From Janibacter endophyticus (GTDB lineage Bacteria; Actinomycetota; Actinomycetes; Actinomycetales; Dermatophilaceae): a stretch of DNA of 64,000 nt. The stretch covers positions 2,418,001 through 2,482,000 of the forward strand of contig NZ_JAFEJG010000004.1 in assembly GCF_016888335.1 (NCBI RefSeq), given 5' to 3'. Both the position numbers and the translations under genes were made by a program. Numbering within the stretch: the stretch's first letter is position 1; each line of letters opens with the position of its first letter. The notes under the pieces were generated by a model that saw nothing but the letters and a program-made list of their open reading frames with translations, had not been told where the DNA came from and did not search any database. Shown piece after piece: positions 15,942 to 24,268 of the stretch.

Positions 15942-17348
15942 TCAGGCCTTGTCGTCGACCTGCTCGGTGGTCTCGGCGCCCTCGGTGGGCTCGGCAGACT
16001 CCTCGGCGCCCTCGGTGGTCTCGGCAGACTCCTCGGTGGGAGCTTCCTCGGCGCTCTCGTCCGCACCCTCCGCGTCGTCCCCGGTCGGGACGAGCTCGTC
16101 GAGGTCGATGACGTTGCCGTCGGTGTCGGTGATCTTCGCCTTGTCGAGGACCGCGGCCAGCGCCTTGCGGCGGCCGACCTCGCCGACCATCGAGGACACC
16201 TGACCCTGCTGGTCGATGAGCTGGGCGAACTGGTTGGGGTCCATGCCGTACTGCTGGGCCTGCATGATGAGGTACTCGACGAGCTCGGGCTGGCCGACCT
16301 CGACCTCCTCGGCCTCGACGACGGCGTCGAGCACGAACTGCGCCTTGAGCGCGCGTCGGGTCGACTCGTCGACCTCGGCACGGTGCTCGTCGTCCTCGAG
16401 ACGGCCCTCGCCCTCGAGGTGCTGGTGGATCTCGGCCTCGATGATGCTCTCGGGCAGGTCCATCTCGACCGCGTCGAGGAGAGCCTCGAGGACCTTGTCG
16501 CGGGCCTGGATGCCCTGCTCGAACTTCTTGGCCTGCTCGGCCTGCTGGGTGACGTCGGCGCGGAGCTCCTCGGCGGTGTCGAACTCGCTGGCCATCTGGG
16601 CGAAGTCGTCGTCGACCTCGGGCAGCTCGCGGACCTTGACCGACTGGACGGTCACGGTGCACGCGGCGTCCTGGCCGGCCTTGTCGCCACCGGCGAGCGG
16701 GGCGGTGAAGTCCTTGGTCTCGCCCTTGCTCATACCGACGAGGGCCTCGTCCATGCCGGGGAGCATGGTGCCGGAGCCGACCTCGTAGGAGATGCCCTCG
16801 ACGGCGTCGACCTCCTCGCCGTCGATCTCGGCCTTGAGGTCGATGGAGACGAAGTCACCGTCCTCGACGGCGCGGTCGACACCGGTCAGGGTGCCGAAGC
16901 GCTCGCGCAGCTCGGTCATGCGGGCCTCGACGTCCTCGTCCGAGACGGTGACCGGGTCGACCGTGACCTCGAGGGCGTCGTAGGACGGGAGGGTGAACTC
17001 GGGGCGGACGTCGACCTCGACGGTGAAGACGAGCTCCTCGCCGTCACCGAGGGGCAGCTGGGTGACCTCGACCTCGGGCTGACCGAGGGGCTTGAGGTCC
17101 TCCTGCTCGACGGCCTGGCCGAAGAACTCGGGGAGCGCCTCGTTGACGGCCTCCTGGAGGACGGCGGCCTTGCCGACCCGCTGCTCGATGATCCGGGTGG
17201 GGATCTTGCCGGCGCGGAAGCCGGGGACCTGGATCTGGCTGCCGATGGCCTTCAGCGCCGCGTCGACGTGGGGCTGCAGCTCATCGCTGGTGACCTCGAC
17301 GGTCATCTTGACCCGGGTCGGGTTGAGCTTCTCGACGGCACTCTTCAC
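15942..17348 (-). CDS. tig: Trigger factor (ribosome-associated chaperone and peptidyl-prolyl isomerase)
   Basis: A 468-residue chaperone from the GTG at 17348, with GGAG about 10 bp upstream. The N-terminal ribosome-binding domain carries the signature VPGFRAGKIPTRIIEQRVG; the FKBP-like PPIase domain begins near DGDFVSIDLKAEIDGEEV and the rest is the helical C-terminal domain. The extreme C-terminus is an acidic tail rich in Glu, Thr and Ala (EEAPTEESAETTEGAEE type repeats), common in actinobacterial homologues. It binds nascent chains at the ribosome exit. The position near clpP and the tRNA pair follows the conserved actinobacterial order. Confidence 0.96.
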   Translation of the reverse strand: MKSAVEKLNPTRVKMTVEVTSDELQPHVDAALKAIGSQIQVPGFRAGKIPTRIIEQRVGKAAVLQEAVNEALPEFFGQAVEQEDLKPLGQPEVEVTQLPLGDGEELVFTVEVDVRPEFTLPSYDALEVTVDPVTVSDEDVEARMTELRERFGTLTGVDRAVEDGDFVSIDLKAEIDGEEVDAVEGISYEVGSGTMLPGMDEALVGMSKGETKDFTAPLAGGDKAGQDAACTVTVQSVKVRELPEVDDDFAQMASEFDTAEELRADVTQQAEQAKKFEQGIQARDKVLEALLDAVEMDLPESIIEAEIHQHLEGEGRLEDDEHRAEVDESTRRALKAQFVLDAVVEAEEVEVGQPELVEYLIMQAQQYGMDPNQFAQLIDQQGQVSSMVGEVGRRKALAAVLDKAKITDTDGNVIDLDELVPTGDDAEGADESAEEAPTEESAETTEGAEESAEPTEGAETTEQVDDKA

Positions 17349-17533
17349 TGCTGGCACTCCAAAGGTCTTGGCGTTTGATCGCGGGGATCTCTTGCATGGT
17401 GCGCGGGCCTCGCGAGAGACCGACGCCGGCGCAGGCGCCCGGATGACCGGGTGGACGCGCGAGTTCTCGCGCCACAGTACCCGGACACCCGGACGTGGAC
17501 CCAACCGGCGGGCCGGGTGCCTAGGGTGACGTC

Positions 17534-18019
17534 ATGACGACCGCCACCCTCGCGAACCCCCTCCAGGCCCTGCGCGTCGTCGTCGCCACGATGGCGGGTG
17601 CCGCGACGCTCATGCTCCTCGTCGGAGCGTTCTCCAACGGGCTGGGCGAGCCGTCGGAGCCGGTGTGGCTCGGCATCCAGCTCGTGGCCATCCTCGGGTG
17701 CGCTGCCGCAGCGCTGACGATCGGCTTCCGGGTGCCGGCCCTGGACCCCGCGGCCCCGGACGTCGACAAGCGTGCGATGGCCGCGATGCAGACCTCGACC
17801 ATGCTGCGGACGGCGCTCTCCGAGGCCCCCGCGATCATCGGGCTGGCGCTGAGCTTCGTCGCGGCCTCGGGCCAGGTGGCCCTGCTCGGCCTGCTCGCCA
17901 TCCCGGTGATGCTCTGGGTCTCGTGGCCCAGCCGCGCCAACGTCTCCCGCGTCGAGCGCGGCCTCGACGCGCGAGGTGCGCGCTCGGGCCTGAGCCGGCG
18001 GCTCGACGGGTCGGGGTAG
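17534..18019 (+). CDS. Small four-helix membrane protein
   Basis: A 161-residue protein with about four hydrophobic segments (near residues 12-33, 45-65, 97-113 and 117-135) and a basic C-terminal tail. I do not recognise a named family. It is transcribed away from tig across a 185-bp shared intergenic region. Its last nine bases, including the TAG stop, lie within the 3' acceptor end of the convergent tRNA-Pro gene. Confidence 0.6.
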   Translation: MTTATLANPLQALRVVVATMAGAATLMLLVGAFSNGLGEPSEPVWLGIQLVAILGCAAAALTIGFRVPALDPAAPDVDKRAMAAMQTSTMLRTALSEAPAIIGLALSFVAASGQVALLGLLAIPVMLWVSWPSRANVSRVERGLDARGARSGLSRRLDGSG

Positions 18020-18084
18020 CCGGATTCGAACCGGCGGCCTTCCGCTCCCAAAGCGGACGCGCTACCAAGCTGCGCCATACCCCG
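18011..18084 (-). tRNA. tRNA-Pro (anticodon TGG)
   Basis: The minus strand folds as a full cloverleaf: acceptor CGGGGTA paired with TACCCCG, D-arm GCGC/GCGC, anticodon stem TCCGC/GCGGA with loop TTTGGGA (anticodon TGG), T-arm GCCGG-TTCGAAT-CCGGC and discriminator A at 18011. CCA is not encoded. It is the counterpart of the mycobacterial tRNA-Pro near tig. Confidence 0.95.
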
Positions 18085-18196
18085 TCGCCGGCGGCGGGTC
18101 GGACGGTGGCGTGGCCACCCGATTCGGCCCGCCGGTCGGTCGCGCACTAGGCTAGCCCGTGCTGCTCACGACCTCTCCACGGCGGTCACGGGCCGC

Positions 18197-18270
18197 GCGG
18201 GCGTAGCTCAATGGTAGAGCCCTAGTCTTCCAAACTAGCTACGCGGGTTCGATTCCCGTCGCCCGCTCCA
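18197..18270 (+). tRNA. tRNA-Gly (anticodon TCC)
   Basis: Acceptor GCGGGCG pairs with CGCCCGC; D-arm GCTC/GAGC; anticodon stem CTAGT/ACTAG with loop CTTCCAA (anticodon TCC); T-arm with GGTTCGATTCC. The 3' CCA is encoded (18268-18270). It is divergent from tRNA-Pro. Confidence 0.96.
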
Positions 18271-18274
18271 CCGA

Positions 18275-18304
18275 CGAGATCCCTTGCCAGGCAAGGGATC
18301 TCGC
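18275..18304 (+). terminator. Hairpin terminator after tRNA-Gly
   Basis: Inverted repeat CGAGATCCCTTGCC with GGCAAGGGATCTCG, separated by a single A, starting 5 bp after the tRNA-Gly CCA and followed by GCCGTCGTTT. Its position and stability indicate the tRNA terminator. Confidence 0.8.
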
Positions 18305-18327
18305 CGTCGTTTGGAGGCCTCCCCCTT

Positions 18328-18480
18328 CGCAGGAGCCTTGGCTCGTGCGAGCGCCGAGCGGCCCCACCCCCCGCAGGAGCCTTGGCTCGTGCGAGCGCCG
18401 AGCGGCCCACCCCCCGCAGGAGCCTTGGCTCGTGCGAGCGCCGAGCGGCCCCACCCCCCGCAGGAGCCTTGGCTCGTGCG
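18328..18480. repeat. Tandem repeat, 3.5 copies of a 43/44-bp unit
   Basis: The units begin at 18328, 18372, 18415 and 18459 with CGCAGGAGCCTTGGCTCGTG. The first three are near identical (44, 43 and 44 bp, differing by one C); the fourth stops after 22 bp. Each contains GCTCG-TG-CGAGC, able to form a small hairpin. The array is bracketed by CCCCTTCG (18322-18329) and CGAAGGGG (18479-18486). It fills most of the gap between tRNA-Gly and trmB; no gene or spacer is present. Confidence 0.9.
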
Positions 18481-18490
18481 AAGGGGGGAG

Positions 18491-19246
18491 TCAGGCCGTG
18501 GGGGTGAGGCGGAACTCGTGGATCGTGCGCCCGGCGCGGGTCCCCTTGTCCTCGAAACCGTCGCTCGGCCGCCACAGCGGCCGCTCCCCCTCGACGACGT
18601 CGAACCCGCCGTGAGCCGCCACCTGCTCCCGGACGTGGTCCGCGTACACGGCGTGGTCCGTCGCGACGAGGAGGTGCCCTCCGGGGCGCAGCCGGGAGGC
18701 GACGAGGTCGAGGGTGGGCTGCTGGACGAGCCGCCGCTTGGCGTGCCGCGCCTTGGGCCACGGGTCGGGGAAGAAGAGGTGGACGGCCTCGAGCGAACCC
18801 TCGGGGATCGCGTCGTGGAGCAGGTCGAGCGCGTCGCCCCGGTGAACCCGCAGGTTCGTCAGCCCCTCCTCGTCGGCGGCCGCGAGCATCCGCGCGATGC
18901 CGGGGACGTGGACCTCGACCGCGAGGATGTCGTGCTCGGGGTGGGCCGCGGCGTAGGCCCTCGCGGCCGCGCCGTGGCCGGAGCCGATCTCGAGGACGAG
19001 CGGCGCCAGCCGCCCGAAGGCCTGCTCGCGGGCCGGCTCGTCGAGCAGGTGGGAGTCGATGCCGTAGCGCGGCATGAGGGTGGCCATCCGCTCGTCGGTC
19101 AGCGGGGAGGAGCGCCAGCGGGGCGTGAAGGTGCGGATCCGGGAGGCGTGCCGGCCGTTGCCGGCGAGCGGCCGGTCCTGCGGCGGCAGGCGAAGGGGGT
19201 CGCGCTCGGCGGGGTCGGCGGGCGTCTGGTCGTCTGCGGAGGTCAT
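18491..19246 (-). CDS. trmB: tRNA (guanine-N7-)-methyltransferase
   Basis: A 251-residue SAM-dependent enzyme that makes m7G46 in tRNA. The SAM-binding motif I is LVLEIGSGHGAA, motif II follows in LAVEVHVPG, and the family signature FFPDPWPKARHAKRRL is complete. The first 45 residues are a divergent, probably disordered extension. The gene is on the minus strand and ends 11 bp from the bracketed tandem repeat array. Confidence 0.94.
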   Translation of the reverse strand: MTSADDQTPADPAERDPLRLPPQDRPLAGNGRHASRIRTFTPRWRSSPLTDERMATLMPRYGIDSHLLDEPAREQAFGRLAPLVLEIGSGHGAAARAYAAAHPEHDILAVEVHVPGIARMLAAADEEGLTNLRVHRGDALDLLHDAIPEGSLEAVHLFFPDPWPKARHAKRRLVQQPTLDLVASRLRPGGHLLVATDHAVYADHVREQVAAHGGFDVVEGERPLWRPSDGFEDKGTRAGRTIHEFRLTPTA

Positions 19247-19279
19247 CGGGCGCCGATCCTACGCGGGCCCGCGGGCGCG

Positions 19280-20371
19280 TCAGTCGCGGCGCAGGAGGAT
19301 CGCGGCGCGGTCGTCGCTGTCGCCCGAGCGTCCCTGGCGGACGAGCTCGGAGGTGAGGCCCTTGAGCCCGGCCCCGACCGACGCCTCGGCGCGGCCGAGC
19401 ATCCAGTCGATGCCGTCGGCGACGTCGGCGGTGGGCGACTCGACGACCCCGTCGGTGTAGATGAGCAGGGCGTCGCCGTGGTCGAGACGGCCGGCGACCC
19501 TCGGGTACCGGGCGCTGTCGAGCAGGCCGAGCGCCGGACCGAGCGCGGCCGTCACCGTGACCCAGCGGCCGGCGGAGGCGTCGAACTGCACGGCCGGCGG
19601 GTGCCCGGCGTGACCGATGGAGTAGTCGCCGGTCGTGAGGTCGAGGTCGATGTGCACCGCGGTCGCGAAGCCCTCCTCCCAGCTCGCCCGTGCGAGGTAG
19701 GTGTTGGCCGCGCCGAGGAGCCCGTCCGCGTCCACCTGCCCGACGAGACCGCTCAGGGCCCCGGAGAGCGCCAGCGACCGGGTCGCGACCTTCTGCCCGT
19801 GACCGGCGACGTCGACGAGGATCACCTCGAGGCGGGTGCCGTCCTCGACGACGGCGATGTCGAAGTCGCCGGAGAAGGGCTGCCCGTGGGCGGTGGCGAA
19901 CGCACGCTCGGCGAACCAGCCGTGCGGGAGCGCGGGGATGTTGCCCGCGGCGAAGAGCGTGTCCCGCAGCTCGGAGATCATCCGGTCACCGGTGAAGGCA
20001 CCGACGCCGTGCCGCGAGCGGGAGAGCCCGCCGGCGAGCATGGCCCCCATCGTCACCCCGCAGGCGACCGGTCCCATGACGTACGGCTGGTCGGGGCCCC
20101 AGAGCATGACGCCGACGATGAGGAGGGTGATCACCGAGAAGGTGATGAGCATGGCGCGCAGCGGCAGGACCATGCCGCCGAGGACGATGAGCGGCACGAA
20201 CGAGGCGACCGGGAGGAACTCGGGGACCTGCGGGTGCAGGACGACGAGGAGCACCGCCAGCCCGATGATCAGGGCAGAGCGCACGAAGGAGGTGGACCGG
20301 ACCGCGACCCGCACCATCCCGTCACGTACGACCGGGAGGGCGGACCGTCCCGGGTACGAGGTTGCTGACAT
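19280..20371 (-). CDS. Membrane-anchored PP2C/SpoIIE-type serine phosphatase (RsbU-like)
   Basis: A 363-residue protein. About four transmembrane helices occupy residues 28-115, followed by a SpoIIE/PP2C phosphatase domain: FSGDFDIAVV, EVILVDVAGHGQKVATRS, GHPPAVQ, LLIYTDGVVES and a final DSDDRAAILL. The metal-binding Asp residues are all present, so it should be active on phosphorylated anti-anti-sigma factors, as RsbU is. No RsbW/RsbV genes lie nearby. ATG at 20371 is preferred to a TTG eight codons upstream. Two TGACCA inverted repeats in its promoter region suggest regulated expression. Confidence 0.85.
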   Translation of the reverse strand: MSATSYPGRSALPVVRDGMVRVAVRSTSFVRSALIIGLAVLLVVLHPQVPEFLPVASFVPLIVLGGMVLPLRAMLITFSVITLLIVGVMLWGPDQPYVMGPVACGVTMGAMLAGGLSRSRHGVGAFTGDRMISELRDTLFAAGNIPALPHGWFAERAFATAHGQPFSGDFDIAVVEDGTRLEVILVDVAGHGQKVATRSLALSGALSGLVGQVDADGLLGAANTYLARASWEEGFATAVHIDLDLTTGDYSIGHAGHPPAVQFDASAGRWVTVTAALGPALGLLDSARYPRVAGRLDHGDALLIYTDGVVESPTADVADGIDWMLGRAEASVGAGLKGLTSELVRQGRSGDSDDRAAILLRRD

Positions 20372-20424
20372 CACGAGGCCCCAGATCGTCGACAAAGCCG
20401 CAGGCCAGGAGGCTGCGGCGTACT

Positions 20425-20480
20425 CTGACCATAAGCCCTGGTCAGCGCAATATCACGATTCTTGACCAATTCATGGTCAA
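20425..20480. promoter_or_regulatory. Two TGACCA/TGGTCA inverted repeats upstream of the phosphatase gene
   Basis: CTGACCA-N7-TGGTCAG at 20425-20445 and TTGACCA-N5-TGGTCAA at 20462-20480, 37 bp apart, between rpiB and the phosphatase gene. On the minus strand the second repeat contains TTGACC, usable as a -35 box. They look like operators of a dimeric regulator; no regulator gene is adjacent. Confidence 0.5.
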
Positions 20481-20545
20481 AGCGCCTCCCCTTGTCCAGG
20501 GTTGCGTCACACGGACGACGGCTGGGACCTGCCGCCGGCCTCGGC

Positions 20546-21010
20546 TCAGAGCTCCGGGAGCACCGACTCCTGCTCGTACCGGCTCACCATGTCGATGCGA
20601 CGCTGGTGCCGCTCCTCGCCGGTGAAGTCGGTCGCGAGGAAGACCCGGACCATCTCCTTGGCCTCCTCGACGGACTGCATCCGGCCACCGATGGAGATGA
20701 TCTGCGCGTCGTTGTGCTCGCGGGCCAGCTGGGCCAGCTCGGCGTTGTAGCACAGAGCCGCACGGATGCCCTCGACCTTGTTGGCCGCCATCTGCTCGCC
20801 GTTGCCCGAGCCGCCGAGGACGATCCCACGGCTGCCCGGCGAGGCGGCCACCCCCACGGCTGCCCGCAGGACGAAGACCGGGTAGTCGTCGACCGCGTCG
20901 TACTCGAAGGGGCCGTGGTTGACGACCTCGTGGCCCTCGGCCTCGAGGAAGGCGAGCAGCTCCTGGTGAAGCTCGAAGGCCGCGTGGTCGCCGCCGATGT
21001 GCACCTGCAT
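20546..21010 (-). CDS. rpiB: Ribose-5-phosphate isomerase B
   Basis: A 154-residue isomerase converting ribose-5-phosphate and ribulose-5-phosphate in the pentose phosphate pathway. IGGDHAAFELH at the N-terminus and GGSGNGEQMAANKVEGIRAA are the RpiB/LacAB signature. The catalytic position holds Glu72, as in mycobacterial RpiB (Glu75), rather than the Cys of E. coli RpiB. It lies 22 bp downstream of the Rv2466c-like gene and is probably co-transcribed with it, as in M. tuberculosis (Rv2465c-Rv2466c). Confidence 0.95.
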   Translation of the reverse strand: MQVHIGGDHAAFELHQELLAFLEAEGHEVVNHGPFEYDAVDDYPVFVLRAAVGVAASPGSRGIVLGGSGNGEQMAANKVEGIRAALCYNAELAQLAREHNDAQIISIGGRMQSVEEAKEMVRVFLATDFTGEERHQRRIDMVSRYEQESVLPEL

Positions 21011-21032
21011 GGCTGTCTGGGGTCCCTTCTCG

Positions 21033-21641
21033 TCAGACGTGGAAGATCGGGTCGCGGTCGCGCGTGCGCTTCAGCTCGAAGAAGCCGTCTGTGCCCGCGA
21101 CCAGGACGCAACCGTCCCACAGCCGACCAGCGGCCTCACCCTGGGGGGCGGGGCTGACGACGGGGCCGAAGAAGCTCGATCCGGCGACGGTGATCGTCGG
21201 GGTGCCGACCTCGTCGCCGACGAGCTCGGTCACCCGCTGCTTCTTCTCGCGGAGGACCTCGTCGAGCGAGGCGTCGTCGCCGGCCGCCATGAGCTCGGCG
21301 GGCAGGCCGACCTCGGCGAGTGCCTCCGCGGTCACGGCGTCGAGGTCCTTGCGCTCCTGGTGGTGGATACGCTCCCCCAGCGCGTCGTAGAGCGGCTTGG
21401 CGACGTCGTCACCGTGCTCGGCGATGGCCCTCGCGAGCACCCGCGACATCGGGTGGATGCGCTCCTGGAACTCGCGGTACTCCTCGGGGATGTCCTTGTC
21501 CTCGTTGAGCGCCCAGAGGCTCATCTGGCGCCAGGTCACGTCGATGTCGCGGACCTGCTCCACCTCCATGATCCAGCGGGAGGCCATCCAGGCCCAGGGG
21601 CAGGCGGGGTCGAAGTAGAAGTGGACGGGCTCGGCAGTCAT
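21033..21641 (-). CDS. DsbA-family protein, Rv2466c (mycothiol-dependent nitroreductase)-like
   Basis: A 202-residue thioredoxin-fold protein, similar along its whole length to Rv2466c: the same FDPxCPW start, then SRWIMEVEQVRDIDV, GTPTITVAGSSFFGPV and a final FFELKRTR. Rv2466c reduces nitro compounds and mycothiol disulfides through a CPWC motif. Here the motif is CPWA: Cys14 is present but the second Cys is Ala17. The protein could therefore work only by a monothiol mechanism with mycothiol. Context with rpiB and pepN is conserved. Confidence 0.85.
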   Translation of the reverse strand: MTAEPVHFYFDPACPWAWMASRWIMEVEQVRDIDVTWRQMSLWALNEDKDIPEEYREFQERIHPMSRVLARAIAEHGDDVAKPLYDALGERIHHQERKDLDAVTAEALAEVGLPAELMAAGDDASLDEVLREKKQRVTELVGDEVGTPTITVAGSSFFGPVVSPAPQGEAAGRLWDGCVLVAGTDGFFELKRTRDRDPIFHV

Positions 21642-21721
21642 GCTCGCCAGTCTGGCACCCGATCGCTGTGGAACGATGCTCAGACCCCCCGCACCCTCGA
21701 CCCCCCTGTCACGGAGGACCT

Positions 21722-24268
21722 GTGCCCGGCACGAACCTGACCCGCGAGGAGGCCGCGACCCGCGCCGACCTCGTCAGGGTGGACCGCTACGACGTCACGC
21801 TCGACCTCACCACCTCCGAGGAGACCTTCGCGACGACGTCGACGATCACCTTCTCCTGCACGACGCCGGGGGCGGAGACCTTCGTCGACTTCATCGGCGA
21901 CTCTGTCGAGTCGATCACCCTCAACGACGTCGAGATCGACCCGGCGCAGGCCTACGTCGACTCGCGGGTTCGGGTCACCGGCCTGGCGGCCGACAACGTC
22001 CTGACGATCGTCGCCACGGGCCGGTACATGCACACGGGCGAGGGCCTGCACCGCTTCGTCGACCCGGTCGATGACGAGGTCTACCTCTACACGCAGTTCG
22101 AGGTGCCGGACAGCCGCCGCATGTACCCGGTCTTCGAGCAGCCCGACCTCAAGGCCTCCTTCGTCTTCGACGTCACGGCGCCCGCGCACTGGGAGCTCAT
22201 CTCCAACTCGCCGACGCCGGAGCCCACGGTCGTCGGCGAAGGGGTGGCCCGCTGGGTCTTCGCGCCGACGGAGCGGATGAGCAGCTACATCACCGCCCTC
22301 GTGGCCGGTCCGTACGACGTCGTCCGCGACAGCGTGTCGACCCGGGCCGGAGAGGTCCCGCTCGGGCTCTACTGCCGCCGCTCGCTGAGCCAGCACCTCG
22401 ACGCCGACAACCTCTTCGACCTCACGAAGCGCGGCTTCGCCTTCTTCGAGGAGGAGTTCGACGAGCCGTACGCCTTCGGCAAGTACGACCAGATCTTCAC
22501 GCCGGAGTACAACGCCGGGGCGATGGAGAACGCCGGGTGCGTGACCCTGCACGAGATGTACGTCTTCCGCTCCAAGGTCCCCGACTCCCTCGTCGAGCGG
22601 CGCGCCCTCACCGTGCTCCACGAGCTCGCCCACATGTGGTTCGGCGACCTCGTGACGATGCGCTGGTGGAACGACCTGTGGCTCAACGAGTCGTTCGCCG
22701 AGTGGGCCAGCACGACCTGCCAGGCCGAGGCGACGCAGTGGGAGAGCGCCTGGACGACCTTCTCCACGCACGAGAAGTCGTGGGCCTACCGCCAGGACCA
22801 GCTGAGCACGACCCACCCGATCGTCGCGCCGATCCGTGACCTCGCCGACGTCGAGGTGAACTTCGACGGCATCACCTACGCCAAGGGCGCCTCGGTGCTC
22901 AAGCAGCTCGTCGCCTACGTCGGCCGCGACGCCTTCCGCGACGGCCTGCGCGCGTACTTCGCGAAGCACCGGTGGGGCAGCACGACGCTCGACGACCTGC
23001 TCGACGAGCTCGAGGCCACCTCCGGCCGCGACCTGCGCGCCTGGTCGGCGCTGTGGCTCGAGACGGCGGGCGTCAACACGCTGCGTCCCGTCGTCGAGAC
23101 CGACGAGCGGGGCCTCATCACCTCCGCCCGCATCGAGCAGACCGCGATCGAGGAGCACCCGGCGCTGCGCCCGCACCGCCTCGCGGTCGGCACCTACGCC
23201 CTCGTCGACGGGGTCCTCACCCGCACCGAGCGGATCGAGCTCGACGTCGACGGTCCGGTCACCGAGGTCCCGCAGCTCGTCGGCACCGAGGTGCCCGACC
23301 TGCTCCTCGTCAACGACGACGACCTCGCCTACGCGAAGATCCGCCTCGACGCCCGCTCGCTCGCGACCTTCCGCAGCAGCCCGCGGGCCTTCGCCGACTC
23401 GCTGCCGGAGTCGCTGTGCCTCGCGAGCGCCTGGGACATGACCCGTGACGCCGAGATGGCGGCGAGCGAGTACGTCCCGATCGCGCTCGCGGCGCTCGAG
23501 GGCCAGAGCGACTCGACGCTGCTCAAGACCCTGCTCCTGCAGATCCGCACCGCCGTGCTCAGCTACTCGGCGCCGGCCGGCCGCGACGACCTGCGGGCCG
23601 AGGTCCGGGCGCGCATCGAGGAGCTCGCCCGCGCCGCCGCCCCCGCGAGCGACGCACAGCTCCAGCTCGTCACCGCCGTCGCGGACCTCACCGCGCCCGG
23701 CGACGACACGGCGTGGATCGCCGGCCTGCTCGACGGCACCGAGGTCGCCGAGGGTCTGGCCGTCGACACCGACATGCGCTGGACCCTGCTCACCGCCCTC
23801 GTCGCCGCCGGCGAGCGGGGACCCGAGGATGTCGACGCCGAGACCGCCCGAGACAACACCGCGACCGGCCGCGAGCGGGCCGCCCGGGCCCGCGCCGTCG
23901 CCCCCACGGCCGAGGCCAAGGAGGCCGCCTGGGCGGCCGGCGTCGAGGACCCCACGACCTCGAACTCCGTCGTCGACGCCCACGCCCTCGGCTTCGGCCG
24001 GGTCTCCGACACCGGGCTGCTCACCCCCTTCGTCGCTCGCTACCACGACGCCCTCGAGCGGATCTGGGCCGAGCGGACCCACGCGGTCGCGGAGAGCATC
24101 GCGATCCTCTTCTACCCGATGGCGCTCGCCGGTCCCGAGCTGCTCGCCGCCACCGACGTGTGGCTCGCCGAGCACCCGGACGCCCCGGCGGGCCTGCGCC
24201 GCACGGTCACCGAGCAGCGCGACGCGGTCGCGCGGGCGGTGGCCGCCCAGGAGCGTGACGGACGGTGA
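21722..24268 (+). CDS. pepN: Aminopeptidase N (M1 metallopeptidase)
   Basis: An 848-residue cytoplasmic zinc aminopeptidase. GAMEN is at residues 266-270 and the zinc site HELAH at 300-304 with Glu323 in WLNESFAEW, giving HEXXH-x18-E. A helical ERAP1-like C-terminal domain follows. GTG at 21722 is chosen because ACGGAGGACCT precedes it; a start 18 codons upstream encodes no family sequence. It is divergent from the Rv2466c-like gene and overlaps the mscS start by 4 bp. Confidence 0.95.
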   Translation: MPGTNLTREEAATRADLVRVDRYDVTLDLTTSEETFATTSTITFSCTTPGAETFVDFIGDSVESITLNDVEIDPAQAYVDSRVRVTGLAADNVLTIVATGRYMHTGEGLHRFVDPVDDEVYLYTQFEVPDSRRMYPVFEQPDLKASFVFDVTAPAHWELISNSPTPEPTVVGEGVARWVFAPTERMSSYITALVAGPYDVVRDSVSTRAGEVPLGLYCRRSLSQHLDADNLFDLTKRGFAFFEEEFDEPYAFGKYDQIFTPEYNAGAMENAGCVTLHEMYVFRSKVPDSLVERRALTVLHELAHMWFGDLVTMRWWNDLWLNESFAEWASTTCQAEATQWESAWTTFSTHEKSWAYRQDQLSTTHPIVAPIRDLADVEVNFDGITYAKGASVLKQLVAYVGRDAFRDGLRAYFAKHRWGSTTLDDLLDELEATSGRDLRAWSALWLETAGVNTLRPVVETDERGLITSARIEQTAIEEHPALRPHRLAVGTYALVDGVLTRTERIELDVDGPVTEVPQLVGTEVPDLLLVNDDDLAYAKIRLDARSLATFRSSPRAFADSLPESLCLASAWDMTRDAEMAASEYVPIALAALEGQSDSTLLKTLLLQIRTAVLSYSAPAGRDDLRAEVRARIEELARAAAPASDAQLQLVTAVADLTAPGDDTAWIAGLLDGTEVAEGLAVDTDMRWTLLTALVAAGERGPEDVDAETARDNTATGRERAARARAVAPTAEAKEAAWAAGVEDPTTSNSVVDAHALGFGRVSDTGLLTPFVARYHDALERIWAERTHAVAESIAILFYPMALAGPELLAATDVWLAEHPDAPAGLRRTVTEQRDAVARAVAAQERDGR

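Noticed and set aside
18328-18480. Repeat array as a CRISPR
   Set aside because: The units are directly adjacent with no unique spacers, and there are no cas genes.
21680-24175. 831-codon minus-strand open frame opposite pepN
   Set aside because: Composition is shadow-like (Arg, Gly, Glu, Val repeats) and pepN on the plus strand has intact catalytic motifs.
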